Under the pieces are notes generated by a model. The model was not told the origin of the DNA, ran no database searches, and was given only the letters and a program-made list of their open reading frames with translations. From JBELHO01 sp042091375 (lineage in GTDB: Bacteria; Pseudomonadota; Gammaproteobacteria; Enterobacterales; Alteromonadaceae), in NCBI GenBank assembly GCA_042091375.1, contig JBELHO010000002.1, forward strand, positions 1-64,000: a DNA stretch of 64,000 bases, in the 5' to 3' direction. Positions within the stretch are counted from its first letter, which is position 1; each line of letters starts with the position of its first letter. Made by a program: the position numbers and the translations under genes. Shown piece by piece: positions 56,322 through 64,000 of the stretch.

Positions 56322-56774
56322 ATGTTAGTTAAAAAATTGTCACAAGGCTTTTTGTCGAGTTCATTAATGTCAATGATTGGGGCGTTATTGATGCTCATGT
56401 TATTAAGCCAACGTGCAGGTGCCGGCGAGCTTACGGTAATCATCAATGATATTGAACAAGGCAAAGGACACCTAATGATCGCTGTCTACGCCAGCAGTGA
56501 AGCGTTTAATAGTAATAAGCCAGTAAAAGCAACTAAGGTAGAAGCCCTTGATAGCAAGGCGTCTGTCACTTTTGAACAACTACCCGATGGTGAATATGCC
56601 ATTCAGATGTATCAAGATGAGAACGACAATGGCAAATTCGATATGAATATGATGGGTATTCCTAAAGAAGGTTACGGCTTTAGTAATAATGTCGGTAGGT
56701 TTGGTAAGCCGAATTATCAAAAAGCCAAGTTCGCTGTGCAAAACAATACGGTAATTGACATTAATTTGTTTTAA
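56322..56774 (+). CDS. DUF2141 secreted protein
   Basis: Start at ATG 56322 after AGAGGA; an upstream TTG at 56316 is too near that site. The 150 residues carry a signal peptide (SMIGALLMLMLLSQRAGAGE) and the DUF2141 domain: LTVIINDIEQGKGHLMIAVYAS, DGEYAIQMYQDENDNGKFD (a Ca2+-loop-like Asp/Asn stretch) and GMPKEGYGFSNN-like segment GIPKEGYGFSNN. Secreted or periplasmic, function unknown. Located between the ABC system and the two-component system. Confidence 0.82.
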   Translation: MLVKKLSQGFLSSSLMSMIGALLMLMLLSQRAGAGELTVIINDIEQGKGHLMIAVYASSEAFNSNKPVKATKVEALDSKASVTFEQLPDGEYAIQMYQDENDNGKFDMNMMGIPKEGYGFSNNVGRFGKPNYQKAKFAVQNNTVIDINLF

Positions 56775-56843
56775 TATAAGCCATTGTTAGATAGCACTTT
56801 AATGAGTGCTATTAGATTGACTTCATTAACCTAAGTAGTAAAG

Positions 56844-57965
56844 ATGCGATTAAATTTTTGGTCTAAAATAAACATGAGTAGTTGGATGCTCTACTCATCC
56901 GCACTGTTCACTTGGTCTTTAGTGACCTTTATATCTCTAAAATATTCATCCATAAATATCGAGTTTTTTATTCGCGCTGCTGCTCTACTGATTTTTATTG
57001 TATTATTTTCCCTTAATATTTTTTCAGATGATAGAGCGAATCATCCCCGTAAAGTTAAAATTCGCATTGCGATAGAAATCATCTTAGTGTGGTTTTTAAT
57101 TTATTATGACCACAACAATGTTGCGGCAATTTTATTGGTATTAATTGCCACACAATTGGGACAACTGTTTAGTAAACGCCGATCCTTAGCTTTGTTAGTG
57201 ATCATCAATGTTGGCTATTTCTTGCTGATGAATCCATCTGAGCAAGGTCTGCTAGGTGTTGTTATTTTCTTTTTTCTTCAACTCTTTGCATACTCTTCTA
57301 TTGAGATCATGATCCGAGCTGAGCAAGCCAAGGAAAAAATTAGTGAAATTAATAAAGAGTTATTGGCGACTCGATTTATGCTAAAAGAATCTTCGCAGCG
57401 CAAGGAAAGGTTGAGAATTTCACGCGATCTTCACGATGTCATTGGCCATCAACTCACTGCGCTATCACTGAATTTGGAAGTCAGTTGCCATAAAGTGTCA
57501 GATGAATTTAAGCCTATGCTACAAGGCCATTTAAAACAGGCAAAAACCTTGTTGTCTGATGTTCGAGAAGTAGTCAAAGAAATGCGTGACGCTGAGCAAT
57601 TTGATTTAATCGATTCCCTCAGTGCCATGGTTGAACAACTTCCCGATTGTCAATTGACGGTTGAAGTATCGCACCCTATTAATTCGCTTGCCCTTAAACA
57701 GCAATTGTTGTTTTGTTTGCAGGAGGGGATCACCAATGCATTGAAACACGGTAAAGCAGAACACCTGATATTGAACATTACACAGCACGAAGAAAAACTG
57801 ATGATCGCTCTCACTGACAATGGAACCAAGGCAGTGCAAGAAGGTGCTGGCCATGGTTTAGTCGGCATGAAAGAGAGGTTGTTAGCATATAATGGTGAAG
57901 TTGAACTTATCCCTAATTCGACTGGTTTTACATTAAAAATTACAGTGGAAGATTGTTATGACTAG
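56844..57965 (+). CDS. Sensor histidine kinase (NarL-partner, DesK-like)
   Basis: A 373-residue sensor kinase. Five or six membrane helices fill the first 160 residues, with no large periplasmic domain, so it probably senses membrane state. A coiled coil is followed by HisKA_3 with the phospho-His in ISRDLHDVIGHQLTALS, and the HATPase domain with the N-box EGITNALKHGKAEH and the G-box GHGLVGMKERL. Its end overlaps the response regulator gene by 8 bases. Confidence 0.9.
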   Translation: MRLNFWSKINMSSWMLYSSALFTWSLVTFISLKYSSINIEFFIRAAALLIFIVLFSLNIFSDDRANHPRKVKIRIAIEIILVWFLIYYDHNNVAAILLVLIATQLGQLFSKRRSLALLVIINVGYFLLMNPSEQGLLGVVIFFFLQLFAYSSIEIMIRAEQAKEKISEINKELLATRFMLKESSQRKERLRISRDLHDVIGHQLTALSLNLEVSCHKVSDEFKPMLQGHLKQAKTLLSDVREVVKEMRDAEQFDLIDSLSAMVEQLPDCQLTVEVSHPINSLALKQQLLFCLQEGITNALKHGKAEHLILNITQHEEKLMIALTDNGTKAVQEGAGHGLVGMKERLLAYNGEVELIPNSTGFTLKITVEDCYD

Positions 57966-58596
57966 TGAAATTATTGAACCAATTAAAGTGGCTCTAGTCG
58001 ACGACCAAGATTTGGTTCGACAAGGTATTGCAGGATTATTATCTCTGAGTGAAAAAATTCAAGTCACATGGCAAGCCAGTAACGGTGAGCAAGCTCTTGA
58101 ATTACTGAGTGCTGTGCCAGATGTTTTGTTATTAGATATACGTATGCCTAAAATGAATGGCATTGAACTGGTCAAGTCGCTTCGTGCCCAAGGTAGTCAA
58201 TTACCTATTTTGATGTTGACAACTTTTGATGACAGCGAATTGTTTATTCAAAGTTTAGAGGCTGGCGCCAATGGTTTTTTATTGAAAGATGTTTGCTTTG
58301 AAAAACTGGTATCGGCGATTGAAACTATAGCGCAGGGAGGCTTTGTTGCCGAACCAGTGGTAATGAAACAACTTAACAAAGGCGTGGATATTAAACCAAT
58401 AACCGAAAAACTTTCTACGAAAGAAATACAGATATTGAAGTTAATGGCGGGCGGGTTTTCCAACCAAGAGATCGCCGACAGTATATTTTTGGCACAAGGT
58501 ACAGTTAAAAATCACGTGTCAAATATTTTAGCCAAACTCAATACTCGCGATCGAACCCGAGCGGTGATCACTGCTATTAATCAGGGCCTTGTTTAA
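57958..58596 (+). CDS. LuxR/NarL-type response regulator
   Basis: A receiver domain (1-125) with phospho-acceptor Asp in VLLLDIRMPKMNG, the conserved Thr and Lys (LTTFDD, LLKD), and a C-terminal LuxR-type helix-turn-helix (about 145-205) with EIADSIFLAQGTVKNHVSNIL. The 212 residues are the usual size. Overlap with the kinase gene implies a stoichiometric pair. It may control the adjacent ABC exporter, as with LiaSR- or DesKR-like systems; that is inference. Confidence 0.93.
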   Translation: MTSEIIEPIKVALVDDQDLVRQGIAGLLSLSEKIQVTWQASNGEQALELLSAVPDVLLLDIRMPKMNGIELVKSLRAQGSQLPILMLTTFDDSELFIQSLEAGANGFLLKDVCFEKLVSAIETIAQGGFVAEPVVMKQLNKGVDIKPITEKLSTKEIQILKLMAGGFSNQEIADSIFLAQGTVKNHVSNILAKLNTRDRTRAVITAINQGLV

Positions 58597-58633
58597 ATTT
58601 TTTATTGATTCTTTTACAATAAACACATGACTC

Positions 58634-58655
58634 CACTGAGGTGATAAACTCAGTG
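58634..58655 (+). terminator. Hairpin after the response regulator
   Basis: The 7-bp stem CACTGAG (58634-58640) / CTCAGTG (58649-58655) lies 38 bases after the regulator stop. It is followed by TTATATATTTT, so it is only a poor terminator. It may be a leader element of the next gene. Confidence 0.35.
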
Positions 58656-58686
58656 TTATATATTTTCTAGGTGAAAAATCCACATC

Positions 58687-59046
58687 ATGAAAGATAACAA
58701 TACATTAACTGCTTTTTTAGCCGAAGTTAAAGCTAACCAAACACTATGGGCATTGCATGATAAAGCCACTGATGGTTGGGTTATCCTCGATTCAATTATT
58801 TACCAAGATACTGACGTGATGCCTTTGTGGTCAAGTGCTGAATTGGCGCAGCAACATTGTATTGATCAATGGTCTAGTTACATACCTAGTGAGATCAAAT
58901 TAGCTGATTGGTTAGAATTTTGGTTAGAAGATTTAAACAATGATGGCGTTATAATTGGCGTCAACTGGCAAGAGCAGGGGGATTGTTTAGAAATGGAACT
59001 GGCAGATTTTACTCAGGCAGTTGCGGAAATAGAATTGTTAAAGTAA
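58687..59046 (+). CDS. DUF2750 family protein
   Basis: Small acidic soluble protein of 119 residues resembling DUF2750: WALHDKATDGWVILDS, MPLWSSAELAQQHCIDQWSSY and the region ADWLEFWLEDLNNDGVIIGVNW. Function unknown; often found as a single gene. ATG at 58687 with no strong ribosome site. A gap of about 170 bases without any feature separates it from the converging omega-amidase gene. Confidence 0.78.
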   Translation: MKDNNTLTAFLAEVKANQTLWALHDKATDGWVILDSIIYQDTDVMPLWSSAELAQQHCIDQWSSYIPSEIKLADWLEFWLEDLNNDGVIIGVNWQEQGDCLEMELADFTQAVAEIELLK

Positions 59047-59217
59047 TTTCGTCTTTAACAACTCAGTATGACAATTTATTGCTGCGTGTTACTTGTCCAC
59101 CTTTATCATGTTACTTTTCGCCTTTATGTAGTCGTATTTTTTCGCACTTAGCAGTGCAATGCTTAAATAGGCAATGCTTAAATTTGCTGCAGTCGCGTTA
59201 ATGCGGCGAACTTTAGC

Positions 59218-60009
59218 TTATTCATTTAAGGTAAAGTCATCGGCATCTAAAAATGCAGGAAAACCTCGTTTGTATTTTTTTAATGAAGTTAAATCGAGGG
59301 CAGTGCTGATAATTTGTTGTTGATCATCAGTGGCAGTCACAAGAGGAACACCGCAAAAATCAATGATAGTGGTTCCTCCGGAGTGGAGAGTGTTATTGGC
59401 ATCTTTGCCAATGCGATTAACACCAACAACAAAGGCTTGATTTTCAATGGCTCTGGCTTTGAGTAAAGTATCCCAAGCATTACGACGAACTGCTGGCCAA
59501 TTGGCGACATTGATCATTACATCGTAGTCTTGGCGATTTCTCGACCACACTGGAAAACGCAAATCGTAGCACACTAAAGGCAATATATTGATGTCATTGA
59601 TTGTTATTATCTTGCGCTTTAGACCGGGTTCAACGTGATCTTGTTCATTGCCTAAACGAAATAAGTGACGTTTATCGTAATACTCAACTGTGCCATCTGG
59701 GCGAACCCAATAAAAGCGGTTTACTTGTTTATGCTGATAGCTCACTAATACCGTACCAGCAACAACACACCGATACTGACGAGCTATTTTTTTTAACCAA
59801 ATTAATGCTTGGCCACCATCTTCTGCAGCTTGTGCGACTTTTTTATTGATACAAAATCCAGTGGAAAATGTTTCTGGCAGTAATAATAAATCGACCTGTT
59901 CTGCACTGCCAAAGTACTGTGCAATGATCTCTTCAAGCGCGGTAAAGTTTGCTTCTGGTTGCAACCATTGAATATCGTATTGAATGGCGGCGATGGTTAA
60001 AGTTGACAT
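59218..60009 (-). CDS. yafV: Omega-amidase (nitrilase family, YafV-type)
   Basis: Hydrolyses alpha-ketoglutaramate and related omega-amides. The 263 residues show the Glu-Lys-Cys triad: Glu in LLPETFSTGF, Lys in YYDKRHLF and Cys in PLVCYDLRFPVWSR. It follows and overlaps the aminotransferase gene by 13 bases, fitting a coupled pair in which the transaminase uses glutamine and the amidase removes the keto-amide by-product. Confidence 0.9.
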   Translation of the reverse strand: MSTLTIAAIQYDIQWLQPEANFTALEEIIAQYFGSAEQVDLLLLPETFSTGFCINKKVAQAAEDGGQALIWLKKIARQYRCVVAGTVLVSYQHKQVNRFYWVRPDGTVEYYDKRHLFRLGNEQDHVEPGLKRKIITINDINILPLVCYDLRFPVWSRNRQDYDVMINVANWPAVRRNAWDTLLKARAIENQAFVVGVNRIGKDANNTLHSGGTTIIDFCGVPLVTATDDQQQIISTALDLTSLKKYKRGFPAFLDADDFTLNE

Positions 60010-61184
60010 AAAATTTCTGCGGCCTTGCGCAAGGTATCATCGTGCTTAGCAAAACAAAGCCGGATCACCTTACCATTGTATTGGTTTTTATCTTGCCTGT
60101 TGTTGGCATAAAAAGGACTGAGTGGGATCGCTGCTATGCCTATTTCTATGGTTAACCAATAACAGAATTCACGGTCGTCTAATGTTGAAATAGCAGAATA
60201 ATCCAGTAACAAAAAGTAGCTACCTTGCGATGGCAAAACTGTAAATCGAGAGTCTTGTAATGCGTTGATCAGCAAATCTCGCTTGCCCTGATAAAATGCA
60301 GATAATGCGGTGATATGCTGAGGATTGTCCTTTAACATAGCGGCAATAGCGATTTGTGCCGGCGTAAATGAGCTAAAAGTGACGTATTGATGAATTTTCC
60401 TAAATTCATTAGTTAGCGCTGTGGGCGCGGCACAATAGCCTATTTTCCAACCAGTACAGTGAAAACTTTTACCAAAGCTGGCTACCACAAAACTGCGCTT
60501 AAATAGTGTAGGGTAACGCAAAATACTGTGGTGAAGTTGTTCGTCAAAGGTGATGTGCTCGTAGACTTCATCACTGATCAGGTACAAATCATGTTGCTCG
60601 ATCAGTTGCTGTAATTGTCCGATATCAGCTTGGCTGAGCATTGCACCAGTAGGGTTGTGAGGACTATTAATAATAATGGCACGGGTATTTTCATTGATTT
60701 GTTGAGCGACTTGTTGCCAGTTAATGGTGTAATTTGGTGACTGCAATTTAACATGTCGACAAATACCACCAGCTATTGATATAGCTGGTTGGTAAGAGTC
60801 GTAGGCAGGATCAAAAATAATCACTTCGTCATTAGGTTTGACTAAAGCTTGAATAGCAACCCACAATGCTTCAGTTGCACCTGAGGTGACGGTGACATTA
60901 GAGGGACCATGTAATTTATCTTCTTCTGCAATATCGGTTTGGTAGTGGCGGTGAACCATAGCCGCTATTTGCTCAATAAGATCTGGAGAGCCATTAGAGG
61001 GCGCATACTGATTTTTACCAGCGAGGATCGCCTTATTTATATGCTCTTTTAAAAAATCAGGGGTATCAAATTCAGGAAAACCTTGAGATAAGTTAATCGC
61101 CTGATGCTGCTGCGCCAAAGCTGACATTTCGGTAAAAATGCTGGTACCTAAATGGGGTAACTTACTGTGTATAGGAGTTGACAT
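59997..61184 (-). CDS. ybdL: PLP-dependent methionine/glutamine aminotransferase (YbdL-type)
   Basis: Fold-type I aminotransferase of 395 residues (E. coli YbdL 386). The PLP Lys is in VVASFGKSFHCTGWKIGY; upstream NLSQGFPEFDTP, NSPHNPTGAM (Asn and Pro of the PLP pocket) and the C-terminal RLCFAKHDDTL (carboxylate Arg) fit the YbdL/KAT family. It transaminates methionine and aromatic amino acids with glutamine-like partners. First gene of the two-gene unit with yafV. Confidence 0.9.
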   Translation of the reverse strand: MSTPIHSKLPHLGTSIFTEMSALAQQHQAINLSQGFPEFDTPDFLKEHINKAILAGKNQYAPSNGSPDLIEQIAAMVHRHYQTDIAEEDKLHGPSNVTVTSGATEALWVAIQALVKPNDEVIIFDPAYDSYQPAISIAGGICRHVKLQSPNYTINWQQVAQQINENTRAIIINSPHNPTGAMLSQADIGQLQQLIEQHDLYLISDEVYEHITFDEQLHHSILRYPTLFKRSFVVASFGKSFHCTGWKIGYCAAPTALTNEFRKIHQYVTFSSFTPAQIAIAAMLKDNPQHITALSAFYQGKRDLLINALQDSRFTVLPSQGSYFLLLDYSAISTLDDREFCYWLTIEIGIAAIPLSPFYANNRQDKNQYNGKVIRLCFAKHDDTLRKAAEILCQL

Positions 61185-61386
61185 AAAATCTCATTAAATC
61201 TTCAAAATCGTTATAAATCTCAACCGAATTATCCGATGTTAAGGCGAATAGCCAATAACTTCAATAATTACTAGTGATGATTTAGATTGTATTTGTAAAA
61301 TGGATATCACTGCGGGCAAAATTAAGTTAGATTAATGAGGAAAATCCAACTTTTTAGCCGCCAGATCAGGTGACAATGGAAACACA

Positions 61387-64000
61387 ATGAAGATCTCAAA
61401 AATAAATCAACTGAATGCAAAAATAATACAACAGTTGAGCATAGCCATTGCTTTATTACTCCTCAGTGGCTGTGAACCTAGCAAGTTGAAATCCAATAAA
61501 AACAGTGTGCTCAGCAGTGAGCAACCGACAGTTAGCAGTGACTTAACCATTGATTATGAGGCTTTTACTTTAGCAAATGGTTTAAAAGTTATTTTACATC
61601 AAGACAGGTCAGATCCGATTGTTGCAATATCGACGATAGTTCATGTCGGTTCCAGCAGAGAAAAACCGGGACGTACTGGTTTTGCGCATTTTTTTGAACA
61701 CATGGCATTTAATGATTCAGAAAATGTACCGAAAGGCGCAAATCGCAAACTTATCCCCGAATTAGGTGGTAGTCGCAATGGAGGTACTTGGAGTGACGGC
61801 ACTATTTATTACGAAGTTGTGCCTAAAGATGCGTTTGATAAGTTGCTTTGGATTGATTCTGATAGATTGGGTTTTATGATCAATACAGTCGATCAGGGCA
61901 CCATGGAACGAGAAAAACAAGTGGTCAAAAATGAAAAACGGCAACGGGTTGATAATCGTGCATACGGCCATACTAGCCACGTCATTAAGAAAGCGTTATA
62001 CCCTGAGGAGCACCCTTATAATTGGACTGTTATTGGCGATTTGGCTGATTTACAGGCGGCAACATTAGCCGATGTTCGAGAATTTTATGATAAATATTAT
62101 GTGCCGTCGAATGTTACTATGGTTATCGCTGGCGACTTTGAACTGGAAGCCACCAAGAAAAAAGTTGAGACATGGTTTGGTGAAATTAAAGCTGGTGCAG
62201 AAGTTGCGCCTATGTTGCCTCAACCAGTCACACTAGCTAAAACTAAAAAGTTATATCATCTCGACAATTTTGCTAAATTGCCTGAGATAAGACTGACTTT
62301 TCCAACCGTCGAGCAATATCATCGTGATGCCTATGCATTAGACGCCTTGGCTGAAATCTTAGCCTCAGGTAAGCAATCACCTTTGTATCAAAATGTTGTT
62401 GAACAACAAAAATTAGCACCTGGGGTATACGCATGGAATCGCTCTGAAGAGATTGCTGGTGCCTTTACTCTCTTGGTTAGGGGCAATCAAGGCACCAAAT
62501 TAGATGATATTTATCAATCCATCAAAGCATCCTTAGATGACTTTGACCAAGAGGGGTTTTCACAGCAGCAGCTGAGCAAAATCAAGGCACAGCAAGAGAC
62601 ATCTTTTTATTATGAAATGGAGAGTATTCTAGACAAGGCGCAAAAGTTAGGCGAATACAATGAATATGCGGGATCGCCAGATTTTATTAGGCAAGATATT
62701 GCCAATATCACCTCAGTATCAATGGCCGATGTCAAACGCGTTTTTAATACTTACATTTATCAAAAAAACCATATCATTACCAGCTTTGTACCCAAAAATT
62801 CAGTGGATTTAATTGTTACAGGTTCAACAAAAGCCGACGTAGTTGAAGAAAAAATAGTGCCGGGTAAAGAGCAAAAATTTGTTGAAAATAATGACATGAC
62901 ATATGAGCTGACACCTACAGTACATGACAGAAGTGAACCGCCACTGACCGCTTTGCCAATTTTGAATGTACCTGAAGTATGGCAAAATACACAAGCCAAT
63001 GGCATGCGGGTATTTGGTATTGAACAATATGAATTACCGATAGTTAATTTTAACTTAACCATCCAAGGTGGTCAGCAGTTAGATAAAGCAAGCAAATTAG
63101 GTACCGCGGCGTTAATGGCGCAATTAATGAATGAAGGAACTTTGTTAAAAACACCGCAACAACTTGAACGAGCGATTGGTCTATTAGGTGCCAATATACG
63201 AGTTACCTCGACTGCTGAATCAGTGAGTATATCGGGTAGTTCACTGGCTAAAAACTTTGATGCAACAATAGCCCTTATGAGCGAAATATTGTTAACACCG
63301 CGCTGGCAAGTGAGTGAATTTGAACGTTTGAAAAGTAGCCGTTTAACTTTAATTAAACAGCGCAAAGGCAATGCTGCTGCTATTGCCAGTGCGGCGTTTA
63401 ATAAAATTTTATATCCCAAGGGACACGTTGCCGCCAGTCCTGTTGGCGGTACAAATAGCAGTGTTCAGGCAATAAATATTGCTGATCTCAAACAGTATTA
63501 TCAAGCCAATATATCACCAAAAATGGCGAGTTTCCATGTGGTTGGAGCGGTCAGTAAAGCACAAGTAAACAACGCTTTAACGAACCTTAATGCATGGCAA
63601 GGTGAAACCATTGCGTTGCCAGAACAACCAAGCATTACACCGCGCAAAAGCCCTGAATTATATTTCATTGATTTACCCAAGGCGAAACAATCAGTCATTA
63701 TGGTAGGCAAGCCTGTGGTTTCTGGAAATCACCCCGATTTTTATCCAGCACAAGTTGCTAATAATAGGTTAGGAGGGGGGATAAGTGCTCGACTTGCGCA
63801 AACATTACGCATTGAAAAAGGCTATACTTATGGGGCTTATTCATCAATTCGAGCCAGTCGTTATCAATCGCCGTTTATTGCTTCTTCACAAGTGAGAACT
63901 AACGTCACTTTAGAGTCACTAGATCTATTCAAACAACTCATTAGTCAATATAAATCAACGTTTAATGAGCAAGATCTTGCTGTGACAAAAAACATACTGA
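61387..64000 (+). CDS. M16 family zinc peptidase lipoprotein, 3' end cut by window
   Basis: An open frame from ATG 61387 through the end of the window (871 codons present). A lipoprotein signal ends LLLLSGCEPS (Cys near residue 24). The zinc site is the inverted HxxEH in FAHFFEHMAFND, with the distal Glu in EREKQVVKNEKRQ. The second, inactive M16 domain lies from about 540 onwards, containing ISARLAQTLRIEKGYTYGAYS. A pitrilysin-like protease anchored in the periplasm, probably degrading small peptides. Confidence 0.92.
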   Translation, partial: MKISKINQLNAKIIQQLSIAIALLLLSGCEPSKLKSNKNSVLSSEQPTVSSDLTIDYEAFTLANGLKVILHQDRSDPIVAISTIVHVGSSREKPGRTGFAHFFEHMAFNDSENVPKGANRKLIPELGGSRNGGTWSDGTIYYEVVPKDAFDKLLWIDSDRLGFMINTVDQGTMEREKQVVKNEKRQRVDNRAYGHTSHVIKKALYPEEHPYNWTVIGDLADLQAATLADVREFYDKYYVPSNVTMVIAGDFELEATKKKVETWFGEIKAGAEVAPMLPQPVTLAKTKKLYHLDNFAKLPEIRLTFPTVEQYHRDAYALDALAEILASGKQSPLYQNVVEQQKLAPGVYAWNRSEEIAGAFTLLVRGNQGTKLDDIYQSIKASLDDFDQEGFSQQQLSKIKAQQETSFYYEMESILDKAQKLGEYNEYAGSPDFIRQDIANITSVSMADVKRVFNTYIYQKNHIITSFVPKNSVDLIVTGSTKADVVEEKIVPGKEQKFVENNDMTYELTPTVHDRSEPPLTALPILNVPEVWQNTQANGMRVFGIEQYELPIVNFNLTIQGGQQLDKASKLGTAALMAQLMNEGTLLKTPQQLERAIGLLGANIRVTSTAESVSISGSSLAKNFDATIALMSEILLTPRWQVSEFERLKSSRLTLIKQRKGNAAAIASAAFNKILYPKGHVAASPVGGTNSSVQAINIADLKQYYQANISPKMASFHVVGAVSKAQVNNALTNLNAWQGETIALPEQPSITPRKSPELYFIDLPKAKQSVIMVGKPVVSGNHPDFYPAQVANNRLGGGISARLAQTLRIEKGYTYGAYSSIRASRYQSPFIASSQVRTNVTLESLDLFKQLISQYKSTFNEQDLAVTKNIL

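Noticed and set aside
1..64000. Mobile elements, prophage or CRISPR array
   Set aside because: No transposase, integrase, phage structural gene or regularly spaced repeat of CRISPR type was seen; the tandem repeats have no spacers.

Overview
The window is about 64 kb of an AT-rich gammaproteobacterial chromosome. Gene content and order point to a marine Alteromonadales bacterium, most likely Colwelliaceae (Colwellia/Thalassotalea type). This rests on protein family recognition and on the tig-clpP-clpX-lon-hupB-ppiD and sap-psp-ycjXF-tyrR gene orders; no database search was possible. I see no phage, insertion sequence, integron or CRISPR array. Most of the window is chromosomal core with small accessory patches.

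Layout. (1) 1-9260: end of a tRNA cluster (His, Pro), then the protein-quality block tig, clpP, clpX, lon, hupB, ppiD, with clear terminators and a good sigma-32 promoter before lon. (2) 9491-20130: envelope stress block. pspF leads a tightly packed leftward operon with sapABCDF; pspABC and ycjX-ycjF run rightward, with a PspF-type palindrome and an imperfect sigma-54 promoter between them. (3) 20583-24177: aromatic amino acid block phhA, phhB, tyrR, maiA, with a perfect TyrR box before tyrR and a good one upstream of phhA. (4) 24354-27427: DUF3014 protein, acyltransferase, 4.5S SRP RNA with its promoter, a ComFB-like protein and a TauE/SafE exporter. (5) 27892-33564: a large TonB-dependent receptor followed by a methyltransferase and a TPR/2-oxoglutarate oxygenase, a possible substrate-uptake or modification unit. 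(6) 33672-40588: serine hydrolase, outer-membrane phospholipase A, fumarase C, a putative 10-TM metal exporter and an ABC1-type kinase. (7) 40904-46138: small-protein accessory region, including the coupled set DUF6482/DUF3081/HAD/CIA30 and a set (Trp-rich protein, SDR, DUF393, DUF3429, flavin reductase) that in relatives usually accompanies a photolyase, here absent. (8) 46139-48615: a decayed patch with fragments resembling a histidine kinase and an acyl-CoA ligase, a serine hydrolase and an orphan acyl carrier protein. (9) 48906-50850: gamma-glutamyltransferase flanked by short tandem repeats. (10) 51896-58596: membrane fusion protein, ABC ATPase, two FtsX-type permeases, DUF2141 protein and a two-component system. 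(11) 58687-64000: DUF2750 protein, an omega-amidase/aminotransferase pair, and an M16 peptidase lipoprotein cut by the window end.

Several translation starts were moved from the longest reading frame on the basis of ribosome binding sites and family N-termini: clpP (TTG), ycjX, ycjF, pldA, fumC, the acyl carrier protein (GTG) and others. A recurring feature is short tandem repeats (7, 11 and 14 bp) in intergenic DNA. No clearly novel system stands out. The best candidates for a second look are the TonB receptor/oxygenase unit, the ABC/FtsX/two-component module, the decayed ligase plus orphan acyl carrier protein, and the photolyase-type cluster without a photolyase.
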